From Copromyces sp. CBS 386.78 (lineage: Eukaryota; Ascomycota; Sordariomycetes; Sordariales; Sordariaceae), in NCBI GenBank assembly GCA_030685235.1, contig MU839097.1, forward strand, positions 1 to 64,000: DNA of 64,000 bases, in the 5' to 3' direction. The stretch's first letter is position 1, and every line of letters starts with the position of its first letter. Of the stretch, positions 11,705-22,822 are shown piece after piece. Made by a program: the position numbers and the translations under genes. The notes below the pieces were generated by a model that was not told where the DNA came from, made no database searches, and was given only the letters and a program-made list of their open reading frames with translations.

Positions 11705-12605
11705 TATAATAAATTTATCGTTTAATCTTTATTATAATGTACGCATTGTATTTAATTAATAATATACTATAGATCTATACTCCGTTAACGTTCTAGAAAT
11801 AGTCGAATACTTATAGTCTTAAATAACCGAATTATAAATACTATATATTTGCCATCTATTTAGAAGGGCGCTATATATAGGAACTAATCTTATACTAGCG
11901 CATTATAAATCAGGCTCTAATAAACGAAAGAGGGATAATTTCTATAACTATTTAATTATAAATAATACTTAAATAATAAAAAAATAATTTATTAATTTTC
12001 TTTAAATAATTATTAGGGGAATAATAATCCTAATAGAAACTCTACTTTCGTAATTAAATATAGGAAATAAAGTTAGTAGCGAAATTAAAGTAGAAAACGA
12101 CCTCCTTTAATTATAATTTTAAAGGACCGTTCTTTCTTCTAATAACGACGTTAACCTCCCTAAACCCTTTAATCGCTATTTAAATATCTCTAACCTACAT
12201 ATATTCATTTAAATTAATATAACGAAAGTAAAGGAAATAAATAATTTTATTAAATATATAAAACGAACTACTAGAATCAAATATTATTAAATTCTTAAAA
12301 GGGTAAATTTCCACCCCAATTTAATATACCCTACTAACTTAAAAAATTAATTTATAAATAATATTATAATTTATATTAAATAATTATATAATCTCCTATT
12401 TTTTAAAAACCCTCCCCTTACTACTATTTTTAATTATAATTCTTTTAATTTCTTTAGCTAATTCGGAATCCTTTGCGAAATTAAATTTAATAATATATTA
12501 AATTAAAGAGAATAACCTTATAATATATTTAAGCCTCGTATTTAAATTAATATATTAATATTCTTCTAAAGAATATAGTCCCCTTTAATATACTTTATAT
12601 ATAAG

Positions 12606-12855
12606 TATCACAGGGTTAGAACTGTAATATACTATGCTGCACTGACCGCATATATGCCACGACCAGAGCTTTAGAACTCTATCCTCGTATATGTTATCGT
12701 TACGTACAGCCTTACGTGCCCGCGTACGGTCTAGCTTGTAGGGCTCTCGCTTATATAGCCAAACCTCTGCGTATACTTCCTTCTCTCCTCCCTTCTCCTT
12801 ATATAATAATATATATTGTACCCTACTTATAATAGTGCCCTCTCGCCCCGTAATA
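12606..12855 (+). repeat. Element B 5' LTR
   Basis: This 250-bp LTR matches 19,792-20,041. The outer end keeps ACTATGCTGCACTGACCGC; the inner end (CTTATAATAGTG) is AT-converted compared with CCTATAACGGTG in the other copy. Confidence 0.92.
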
Positions 12856-12949
12856 GTTTATTGTATTAATTATTACGCTATGCGCGTTTACTATTATAAG
12901 AGGAAAATTACTCGCATTTCGATCGCGGTAATTAATTAATTAAGATTCG

Positions 12950-15900
12950 ACCCTACGCGTTCCCGGCTCTAATTGCGAACCTAGCCGTTAAATTAGGTAA
13001 AATACTAAGCCGAATATTATTAATTAAAATTATTCGCACTTTTTTTCTCTCCTTTATACTTATTAAGGCATATTTAATCTAACGATTAATATCCAACTCC
13101 ATCGCTCCCTAAGCCTAGCTTATAACCGACAATTTTATTATTATTATAATTATTAACGTTATTGTAATAATTACTATTTTAGTATACTAAAACGATTTAA
13201 CGGTTCTTATTTAAGCGTTCGAAGGCTTCTATTATTAAATAATTAAAGTTTTAATCCCTATTTTTTAAGCGTATAATTTTATTAACCTTTCTATTTTTCA
13301 AACTTTTTTCTCCGCTTTCTATCGCTTATTCTGCGACGACGTAGTTACAATTAGAGCCGACGCTCGTAATTTCGAAAAAGACTTCATCGTAGCTAGAGAG
13401 GAAATCGTTTATTTATATATTTATATTAGAAATCTCAATTATAAAATTGCCTATAAGGAAAATAATATCGTAATTATTTATATTTAATATTTATTTACCG
13501 TTTAAGCTAGTATAAAAGATTATTAAAATTAAATTAAATCGTTCTATAAATAAATCGCTATTTTTAAGAAGGAGTTTAGCGATTTCCGTATAATATCCGT
13601 AACCGCTTTCTAATCTTAGAAAGACTGTTACTAAAAAATCTTTCTTAACCTTTGTACCTAGCTCCCGAAGAATAACCTAGTTCCCTCTTCCCTTAATTTA
13701 ACCCTTTTACTTCTTAATGTATTTAGTAATCTTAGTAACGACGACGATATAATAAATACCGGTAAAGACGGCAGCGGTTATAGGTCGGTATTATATATTA
13801 TAATTATCCCCGCCTTTAATAATAAAAGATCGTTAATCGAACGTACCGCTAAATATTGTACTTAATATATACGTATAAAGTTTATTTAAATAAATAAGCC
13901 TAAAATCTTTACCGACGAGCGCCCTAAGTTTTCCCTTATTGCTTGCTCTATTGAAGATATCCTATTCGAAGCTATTAAAACCGAATTAAATAAAGCTATT
14001 TTCGGCGAACTTTATAAATAGGCTATAGCCTTCGAATTAATTAACGAATTAAATAAAAAGTACGATAATATTAATATTGTCGTCTAATCCCGCTACGCCT
14101 TCAAGGACTTTAAAATATTTAAAAGTATAAAGTAGACCGATTTTAAAAAATTTTTTATTATATTTGTCGATAAATATAAATTTGATAACGGTATAAAAAT
14201 TTATTATTTCTATTAGAAAATTAGTAACCGTATTCGTTTCGCCTTTTCCTACTAACGTTTTTAGCCCGCCGATAATAAATTTAATAAATAATTTAAAGCC
14301 GTTCGTAATTTTGCTAAAATATTAGAAGATAAGGATTAACGTAAGAAATAGATTAACTTATTTTATAAAACTAATATAATTAACGTTTCTATTCCTACTG
14401 GTCGTTCTAATACTTTTGCGACCGAAATGATTATTAATTAAGGCGGCGATGCGATAAATCTTAACGTTATAACCGAAACGGATATCCAAATATTTTGTAT
14501 AATCGAAGTTAACGTTTTTAAATATTGTATAAAGATAGGCGTTTATACCCGCTACGGAAGGCCCGGCTATTATTTTATTAATTATCGCGCCTATATTAAC
14601 TTTAAAAAGGAGGTTAAACCCTATAATAATTATAATAAAGGCCGCGGCGGTAATATTAATAATATTGGCAACGGTGGTAATAACTGTAATAATAGTAGTA
14701 ATAATAGTATTTCTAATAACGGAGGTAACGGTAACTGTAATAATAATAGCGGCGGTAATAATAATAGTAGTACTTAATAGCAGCCCGCTTAAGGTTAGTA
14801 TAATTATAAATAGTAGTGCTCTAATTATAGTAGTAATTACTACGTTAATATTATAAACCCCGGCGCTCTAATTCCTAATACCCCGGCCCCCGGTTATTAT
14901 AATCCTATTCTTGCTTATTAGCCCGGCTTTATCGGCCCGGTTATAAGTAACGAAAATAGTTCTATTTTAAGCTAGGGAAATATATATCCTCCTAATTAAA
15001 TCGCGTTTGGAAGTACAAGTCTAACGGATATAGAGGAAATAACGGGACTATTTTTATACGGCTAAATATTATCAAAATAAATAGATTTTTAATAAATAGC
15101 CGTTATAAATACTTTAATTTATTAAATCTTTTTATTTATTTATTTTACGGACTGTATAAATTATATTATATTACTTTTATTAATAGCGGATATACTGCCC
15201 TTAATTTTATTAATCGTCGTTTCGTTTACTATTATTATTTCCCTTTTCTTCTGTTCGCCGTTTTTAAATTATTGTACCTTATTAATAATTAGGCTAAGGG
15301 CAATATTACCTACTTCTCTAAATTTATAATATAAGCGGGAATTTATTACGAAGTTATTAATCTATTAATTTACAATTTAATTAAAAATAACTTTATTATT
15401 TTAAGTTACCCGTAATTCGTTTATTACGTATTAAATATTAATTAATCTAATAATTCTCTTCGGTTTAGTTCCGCTTATAAATAATATAGCTATTTCCTAC
15501 CTAGGGCTTTAAATTATACTGCTCTACTTTTAAACCGCTACTTTACAATTCCGCGACCACTAATTTAGTATTCGTACTAAAGCCTATCAGTAGAGGATAT
15601 AGAAAACGAAGGCGAATTTAGTTAAAGAGAAATTAAAACCGTTAGGCAATTATTGATTTCTATTATAGTTAGGTAAACTATTCGCTAACGATTTTATTGT
15701 TTTAAATATAGGATTACTAACCGATTAAGTATTATTCCGTTCGGGAAAATAAAAGGTAGTAGCACAATTATATTATTAATCCTATTTCCGGTACTTCCTT
15801 TAACGCCCCGCCTAACGCCTTACCGTTAAGTTAGCAGTATAAAGACTTTTATAGTAAATTATCGTATCCCGGTTTAGTTCTATAGTATCCCAGCTAGTCC

Positions 15901-18900
15901 TATTAACCCTAATAATATTAAAAAATTCCTTACTATTACTTTCAATTAATTAGCGGAAACCTACAAACTCCTAATTATCCGTATAATTCGGACTAATTTA
16001 AACGAAAATATCTGTAAATTAACCGAGGAAGACGAAAAATTAGAAAAGGAAGGGCGTATTTTAAACCTTTAAAGTATAAGCGATAATTTTATATTAAATA
16101 TAGTAGTAAAAATATTATTAAGTAAAAGCTAGCGTTTTAAATATTTCTTCGGCGATAAATATTATTATTAAATTAACGCCCTAATAAGAGATAAGGACGA
16201 AGCTGTTTTAAAGGCCGTAAAAATCTCTAACTCTATTAAAATTAATGGTACTAACGACGATTTTCCCCGCTATAAGGACGTAATTAACGAATATTTTATA
16301 ATAAATAGTATTGCTATTAATAAAATTACGTCTAAGGACGCGGCACAATTTTATAAAAGAATTAATAAATTTCCTAAAATAGTCGTAGAAATTCAAATTA
16401 AATTCCTACGATAATATTAATATTATACGTAAACCTTCGTATAAGAGGGAACGAATATTTTTCTACTTTATAAGGCGTACAATTTAAAAATTAAACTCCG
16501 TTCGGGAATAACCCTTCCCGCTTTTCGCGGGCGTACGTTTAATCCTAACGAATTTAACGTTATTAAGAAATAAGTCGATAATATATTTTAAAAGAAGTTT
16601 ATTAGGCCCTTGTAATCGGAAGCTTCTACGCCGCTACTCCTTATTAAGAAACTGGGAGGCGGAATTCGCGTTTACGTTAATTATCGTAGCGTTAATAACG
16701 TTACCCTTAAATTCCGTTACCCCCTCCCGCTTATTAAAGAAACTTTTAATACAATTTACTATATTAAAATCTTTACTAAATTTAATATAATCGCTACTTT
16801 TAACCGTATCCGTATTAAATAAAAGTATAAATAATTTACCGCTTTTATAACCCGATTTAACCTATTTAAATCTTTAATTATTTCTTTTAATTTATAAAGC
16901 GCCCTAAGTATATTCTAGAATTATATTAATAATATCCTATATAATATTCTTAACGTTTACGCGACTATTTATTTCGATAATATTTTTATTTATTCGGACA
17001 ATATTAAAGACTACGAATAATATATTAATAATATCCTTAATAAATTAATAAAAGCGGGCCTTAGCGTTAATATCGATAAATATGAATTTTATACGATAAA
17101 GACGAAATACTTAGGCTTAATTATTATATTTAGAAATATCGAAATAAATTTAAAGAAAGTTAAAATGATCGCGGATTAATAAATACCGGAATTAAAGAAA
17201 TTATTATAATCCTTCTTAAGCTTCGTAAACTTCTACCGGCAATTTATAAAGGAATTTTCAATAATAGCTACCCCGCTTTATAAATTTATAAAGAAAAATA
17301 TTGGCTAATTTTAAAACGACCGCTATTAGGCTACTTTTAAAGCTTTTAAAAAAATATTTTCGGAAGGCCCTATTTTAAAAATCTACGATTAAACTAAAAA
17401 GATTATAATTAAAATAAATACTTTTAATTAAATTATAGGCGGTACCCTTTCCTATTGTAGGGATAACAATATTCTTTACTTTATCGCTTACTTTTCGGCC
17501 AAACATAATTCCTAGGAATATAACTATAATATATATAATAAAGAATTATTCGCAATTATTAAAGTATTAAAAGAGTAGAGGCTAGAATTTAAAAGAATTT
17601 AATAACCGTTCAATATCCTAACGGATTACAAAAATCTCTAAATATTTATAATTAATAAATAACTAATTTAATAGTATATACGTTAGTTTTAATTCCTATC
17701 CTAATTTAATTTCCTAATTAAATATATACTAAATTCGAAAAACCTTCGCTTAAATACCTTAAGTCGCAAGCTTAATAACCGTCCGGATAACGAGGAGGAT
17801 AATTGTTTAATTGCCCGCAAGAAGGTTTTATTAGATCCGTCTTAGTTCGAAGAAAATTATTTCGAATTTAATAATCCGGTAGTAAGGTTCTCCTTTTATT
17901 TATTAGGCTTAAATAATTTAAATACTTAATTAATTAATAATTTTATCCGTACGAATTACGAAACCTCCGTTTTCTTATAAGAGTTAATTTCCTCCTTTAT
18001 TAGCGGAGCCTATTAATAGCCTACTATTATTAAAAAGGTTTTCTATAGGGCCTTTTCGGAATATTATATTATTAACAGTATTATAAAATAGTACGACCGA
18101 ATTATTATTAATCTTTACAATAAGAATTTCTAACTTTAATTCATTAATTATTAATATAACTCCTTGGGCGCCGGTCATCTAAGCTGTAACGCTATATATA
18201 AATTCCTATAATACAATTTCTATTAGGAGAGGATATATAACGACGTACGCTTCTTTTATAAAAGTTACTTACTTTATGCAAAGATTAAATCCTTAAAGAG
18301 AAGTTCGGCTGGTTATTTTAAATTAATTATAATCGCTTTCGCGCTATAGACCGATATTTTAATCGATTACGTTACGCTGCTACCGCTAAATACCTATTTA
18401 AGCTAAATTTTTAAGTACGTTGCTATTGTCGTTAATCGGTTTACTAAGATATAGTACTATATCTTAATAATAATTTTAAAAGCGGAAGAATTAGCGGACT
18501 AGTTTATCGATTATATTTATTCAATATATAATCTTCTAAATAATATACTCTCTAATAGAAGTACCTAATTTGTTTTACGGTTCTAATCTACCCTTTATAA
18601 ACGGCTATTTATAATTTATAAATTTACTTCCGCTTTCCACCCTTAAACGAACGCTTAAACGGAATATATTAATGTAAAAGTAAAATAATTTTTAAGGATT
18701 TATATTAATTAAGTATAAATGGATTAGGCAAAGTAATTACTATTCGTAAAATTCGTTAATAATAATGTTGTTTTATCGTTAATAGGGATTTTACTATTTT
18801 TCGCCAACTATAGCCATTATTTACGTATAGGTATAGAACTTCGTACCCCGCCGCCATTAAACCTCTCCCTAATTTAGCTTAAAAAGTATTATAAGGCTAA

Positions 18901-19650
18901 CGAGCTAGTAGATTGCTTCTAGTAAATTTGGGACTTCGCTATCTAATAATCGTAGTGTATATAGGAATAATACAAGGACAATGCTAATAAAAAGTAGGTC
19001 GACTTTATTAAGTACTGTATTAATAATATAATTTTATTTAATATTACGAATTTCGCGAATAGTCGCCCGTACGCGAAGTTTTGCCCCCGCTAAGAAGGCC
19101 CCTTTAAAATCGTCCGCGCTAAGTTATATACAATATATTTCGCCCTCCCGTCCAATATAAAGTGTTTACTAGTCTTTTATATTTTTATAGTACAATTATA
19201 GTCCGGTTAAAGCTTTTTAGGCTAGTTTATTACGATAGATGTTTAGGCTAACGAAGGATAGGTTATAATACGTATTAATAATTAGGAAGAATACGAAGAG
19301 TAAGTATTCGAACGTTTTATAGATTATTAATAGATAAGTAATAATAAGTATTAGAAGTACGAAGTTAAATAGAAGACCGGTAATCCTATTTAAGAACCTA
19401 TTAGTAATATTATCGATTATAAATACTATTTTTAATAATTCCACCGCGAACATCTAGATAAACCGGTTCCCTTAGAAGTTTAGAAGGTTTTTAAACGCTT
19501 CGCCGCCAATGCTCTAATATTAGTAACTATTAATACTCTAGTACCGGCAGCTACTGAAGTACTATAGCGCTATTTTAACCGTTTAGTACAGTAAGAGACG
19601 GCCGCCGCTACTGCTATAAGAGATAGGACGTAAAAGGATATAGAGGAAGG
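12950..19650 (+). pseudogene. Element B gag-pol remnant with chromodomain-like end
   Basis: There is no intact frame, but blocks are clear. A gag zinc knuckle fits 14,510-14,590 (YCIKIGVYTRYGRPGYYF, with Cys and His codons mutated). It is followed by an Asn/Gly-rich low-complexity stretch from AAT/GGT runs (14,640-14,780). Reverse transcriptase at 16,675-16,820 reads VNYRSVNNVTLKFRYPLPLI, then TKFNIIATFNRIRI. The integrase core spans 18,340-18,680 (FKYVAIVVNRFTKI; then FTSAFHP, with its glutamine codon now a stop). Near 19,270-19,420 the blocks EEYEE, KYEVK, KTGNPI and EPISNIIDY resemble a chromodomain. Pol ends shortly before the polypurine tract, so unlike element A there is no long 3' region. 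Confidence 0.8.
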
Positions 19651-19779
19651 CTTATACCTCGTATTCGGAAGGGTTTTTTAGAAATTAATAAATATTTACG
19701 AAAATAAGAAGTTACAAAAAGGGTCTTAAATTTATTATTTTACGTATATATAGATTTTTCAACTCTTCGAACTTCTTTT

Positions 19780-19790
19780 AAGGGGGGATA
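19780..19790 (+). other. Element B polypurine tract
   Basis: AAGGGGGGATA lies just before the 3' LTR that starts at 19,792. It fixes the orientation of element B as plus. Confidence 0.8.
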
Positions 19791-19791
19791 G

Positions 19792-20041
19792 TATTATAAG
19801 GTTAAGCTTATAATATATTATATTATATTAACCGTATATATGCTACGACCAGAGCTTTAGAGCTCTATTCTCGCATATATTATCGTTACGTACAGCCTTA
19901 CGTACCCGCGCACGGTCTAGCCTATAGGGCTCTCGCCTATATAACTAGACCTCCGCGCACACTTCCTTCTCTCCTCCCTTCTCCTCATACAACAATATAT
20001 ATCGTACCCTACCTATAACGGTGCCCTCTCGCCCCGTGATA
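19792..20041 (+). repeat. Element B 3' LTR
   Basis: Matches 12,606-12,855. The left (inner) end is AT-converted and the right (outer) end is intact (CTATAACGGTGCCCTCTCGC), followed by TAAG. Confidence 0.92.
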
Positions 20042-20045
20042 TAAG

Positions 20046-21223
20046 TAAATTTACCGCCTTTTTATAAATTTAAATTTCGGATTTATCCGATTAAAATTTT
20101 CTTTTACTAAATCCAAACCCTTTAAACTTTTTTTTACTATTTTAATAAGCGTCCTTATTATTAGCCTCTTTATCCTAACTTTTACTAATAAATTTCTAAT
20201 TATTAAATTTAATACTAGTCTTACTAGTATTAAAAGCGTTGTAATATCTTCCCTTCCTAATAACGACCCTACGTTTCGCAAAATCGATACCGTATCTCTT
20301 AAAATCTTTATAAACCTCTATATATATAAACGTACCGTCGGCTATCTATTTATCGAACTTCTAAGCACCTTCGTACTATCTAAAGCATACGATTTTAATC
20401 GCGTTAATAAAGTCGATATACTAAGAATTTATAACTTTAATCTCTTTAACCCTTATAATTTAATTATTATTTATAATAATAAACTAGTTTTGAAGTTAAT
20501 TAATTTAATTCTTAGGTTCCTTAATTAAAATAGCGACCGCTTTATAATATTACTTCCTAACTTTAATTTATTTATTAATAATTTTATAGTTAATTATATT
20601 CTTCAATTATTAATACTATTTATTAATCTCCTATTCCTCTTTTATAATACTATTTTACAATTCGTAACTAATTAATATTCTTATCTAAATACGTATAGCC
20701 TTATTGCCAATTACAAACTCCTTCCAATCTTTCTTAAAATCGGGGTAGAGTATAAATTCTAATTTAAAGAGCTCTTTATTAAATAAATCTATTTCAATAG
20801 TAAGAGTATCGAAAACTATCTCGTTCTATTCTCGGTATTTAATAGGGACTTCTCGAAGAATTCTATCCTAATTTATAATAGTATAAATAATAGCTCCGCT
20901 ATCGAAAAGGTTAAACTCGTCCTTAACGGTTCGAATCTACTCCTTAACTTCCCTAGTAATAGGGTACTAATTCGGATAGGGTTACTTCGGTTCGATAGGT
21001 CTATCGATAGTACCTTAAATCTATTTTTTGAAGGTATCCGTATTATACTTTAACTAGAACATTAATTCCTAGCGGATCTAATCCTCCCCGTCTTTAAAGT
21101 AGGCAATATTCTCCTTAGTCTCATTATTAATCTTTAAAAGAAATATCGTATCGTTTAATTAATTATAAGTTTTTTAATAATAATCGTCGTATTAATAGGT
21201 AATGCGCGTATCAGACTATTAAT
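20046..21223 (-). pseudogene. C1 segment: 5' leader and gag remnant
   Basis: AT-converted sequence between element B and the C1 5' LTR. By position it is the copia leader and gag, read on the minus strand. The last 26 bases before the LTR (from GGTAATGCG) match the same place in copia C2 (42,665-42,692) apart from C/T and G/A changes, so the two elements share a leader and primer-site region. I could not recover a gag domain. Confidence 0.6.
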
Positions 21224-21397
21224 TATCAAATTTACTAGTATAAATTAGTTGATTGAAACTATCTAGAAACTGGCTCTCCAACAAATCCGCTCCAAAAGGT
21301 CTGGGGGGTGCTCAGGTATCCCAGAAATGCCAAGACCTTTAGTCAGGTAACTGGGACCCTCTACATCTGGGTGTGATCTGCACCCTGTAATCTGACA
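21224..21397 (-). repeat. C1 5' LTR (right copy)
   Basis: 174 bp. The left (inner) end reads TATCAAATTTACTAG where the other copy has TGTCAGATTTACTGG; the right (outer) half is intact and ends AATCTGACA, followed by CAGTT at 21,398-21,402. Confidence 0.92.
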
Positions 21398-21402
21398 CAG
21401 TT

Positions 21403-21640
21403 CAACACGAGCGGGGTACGGGATCGGGCGGTTGAGGTGGAGGGAGCTGTGGCTTATTTCGAGGTGGTGGATGAGGCTTGGAAGCGATGCTATGCCGAGA
21501 CGGGATTGGGTGATGTGCGGCTTGAGCGGTATATGGTGTTGAGGGGACCAATGGTATTGAGGGTGCGTGGGAGGCGCTCTGTGGTCAGAAATTGGCGCCC
21601 AACGCCGGAATCGTGGTCAGGTTGTAGTCAAGGACGATGA
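21403..21640 (+). pseudogene. 3' part of the host reading frame interrupted by C1
   Basis: Directly after the CAGTT duplication, an open frame continues the one that stops at 336. The split codon TT|C reads Phe, followed by NTSGVRDRAVEVEG and about 65 more residues before TGA at 21,638-21,640. It contains a helical, acidic-aromatic stretch (AVAYFEVVDEAWKRCYAE). I do not recognise a domain. It lies about 230 bp upstream of a kinase C-lobe fragment in the same orientation, so both could be remains of one kinase gene with an N-terminal helical domain; the missing N-lobe argues against an intact gene. The in-frame continuity is seen; the link to the kinase is inference. Confidence 0.5.
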
Positions 21641-21868
21641 CCTGCACTTCTGCTCGCTGCGGGTGGTATGAGAGACACCTAACAAAGATATTAGCATGTG
21701 GTCTTGTTAGGCTTTTGCTTCATATTGATCTTGGAGGCTGAGTGTTCCCTACCTAGAACGAGTCGGGATAAGTCTCGCTTGGAGTATCAAGCTACCTAAT
21801 GAACAAACCATCATTGGACCGTACCCGTCGGCTGTAGAACGAGGATACATTAGCTTCGGTCAGAGCAT

Positions 21869-22822
21869 TTGAGTGATATCTGCCTGTCAACTTGCCATCC
21901 GTGCCTGGATTTCCTCACCCGAGTACACCTTGGACCCATTTCCAACAGCCAGAACCAACACCTCCAATTCCTTCTTCACATCGTCTGCGTCGGCGTCGCT
22001 ACCCTTTGTCCGCATCAATCTCCAGACACCGAAATTCCCAACCGAAAGATGGGCAACGTCGGAAACACCGAGTATCAAGCGCCTGAAGCACCCAAGCGCA
22101 ACTGTGGAAGGGACTATGACGTCTGGTCACTGGGTGGTGTGATGCTGGAGGTTCTAGTTTGGTATTTTAACGGGATCGAGGGCGTCGGCGTCCCTGCAGC
22201 CGCTGACTGTGCCGAAGAGGGGACTCCAGAGAGGACAATGAGTCTGATGGAGTTCAGAAATAAAAGGGAAGAAGAAAGGAAGGAGCTCGAGGCAGACAAG
22301 GATTCATTTCAGTATGCAGGCTTCTTCATCCTTTCCGACCGGGAGCCCGGGGGTGCCGCGTTGGTGCCATCTGTGAAGCGGGTTATGGACGAGGTTTGGA
22401 GGACTGCTATTATGGATTTGCATATGGAAGCGAGACACAGCAGAGGGCTTAGCAAGCTGTTAGATGTCATTGAGGAGATGTTGGTAGTAGATAGGGGGAA
22501 GAGGTTGACGGCGAGAGATGCGAAGGTGAGGATGAAGAGGGTTGGTTTGGAGGGACGTGAACGGAGAATAAGATCGGGATGGGGAAGATGTAGGAGACAT
22601 GTGTTGGTAGTTGGGTGTATTGGTACAGGTACGTTCTCACAGTCTCGTGATCTGACACGGACAAGATGGAAGCTCCGATTTTCACGCCCAAAGCAAATAT
22701 GTGCTTGTAAATGGAAGGAGCAAAGTAGGCGGGGCTGCATGCATCCGTCAAAGTTCTCTGCACTAGCAGTCAAGCGAGGGCAAGAGCAGGAAGGAGCAAC
22801 CCGCCTCGTGCATCGGATGTGA
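21869..22822 (+). pseudogene. Truncated Ser/Thr protein-kinase gene (C-terminal lobe only)
   Basis: The frame contains the second half of a fungal protein-kinase domain. It has the APE block with its upstream segment (GNTEYQAPEAP), then YDVWSLGGVMLEVL (the DxWSLG block), and later LLDVIEEMLVVDRGKRLTA, the usual subdomain XI with its arginine. The N-lobe, the Gly-rich loop, the catalytic HRD and the lysine are all absent. The position of the DFG motif reads SDICLS, so the metal-binding motif is lost. The frame has no ATG before the kinase block, and an in-frame TAG lies at 21,851-21,853. The C-terminal 90 residues look non-coding. I infer a decayed kinase gene beside the transposon stack; an unseen upstream exon is possible but would leave the damaged DFG. 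Confidence 0.6.

Larger units (their letters stand above)
9006..12605 (-). pseudogene. C1 pol remnant (reverse transcriptase and upstream), split by an inverted-repeat element
   Basis: The minus strand around 9,090-9,480 gives the block FDFELI, then VNTFINAIFNKEIYIR, then GFKAIP-type residues (read as GFKAIPKNLYIIKKN). This is the order seen in copia reverse transcriptase (NAFLNA..EEIYM..., then the region before YVDD). Stops are TAA/TAG. The rest of the segment should hold integrase and the gag end, but they are too mutated for me to place. The inverted-repeat element at 10,919-11,704 interrupts it. Gypsy A ends at its left side and gypsy B begins at its right. Confidence 0.7.
12606..20041 (+). 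mobile_element. Gypsy chromovirus B, RIP-mutated, nested in C1
   Basis: The element is 7,436 bp with 250-bp LTRs (12,606-12,855 and 19,792-20,041). The LTR ends are TATCAC and GTGATA, RIP forms of TGTCAC and GTGACA. TAAG flanks both sides (12,602-12,605 and 20,042-20,045), a 4-bp duplication, or 5 bp if the ends are shifted by one base. A G-rich polypurine tract precedes the right LTR, so coding is on the plus strand. A zinc-knuckle-like region is near 14,510-14,600, reverse transcriptase at 16,670-17,050, integrase at 18,340-18,680 and a chromodomain-like block near 19,270-19,420. It belongs to the same group as element A, but the LTRs are unrelated. Confidence 0.92.
337..21397 (-). mobile_element. 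Ty1/copia retrotransposon C1, RIP-mutated, with three nested insertions
   Basis: The two 174-bp LTRs (337-510 and 21,224-21,397) run TGTCAGATT to AATCTGACA, a perfect terminal inversion. They are flanked by the 5-bp duplication CAGTT (332-336 and 21,398-21,402). A C-rich run just inside the left LTR (511-517) is the polypurine tract of a minus-strand element, so the 5' end is on the right. Minus-strand translation around 9,090-9,480 resembles copia reverse transcriptase. Elements A (1,586-9,000), the inverted-repeat element (10,919-11,704) and B (12,606-20,041) are inserted in it. The copia segments left are 337-1,585, 9,006-10,918, 11,713-12,605 and 20,046-21,397, about 5.4 kb in total. Stops are dense in every frame and are almost all TAA/TAG, as RIP produces. 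The element is dead. Confidence 0.9.
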
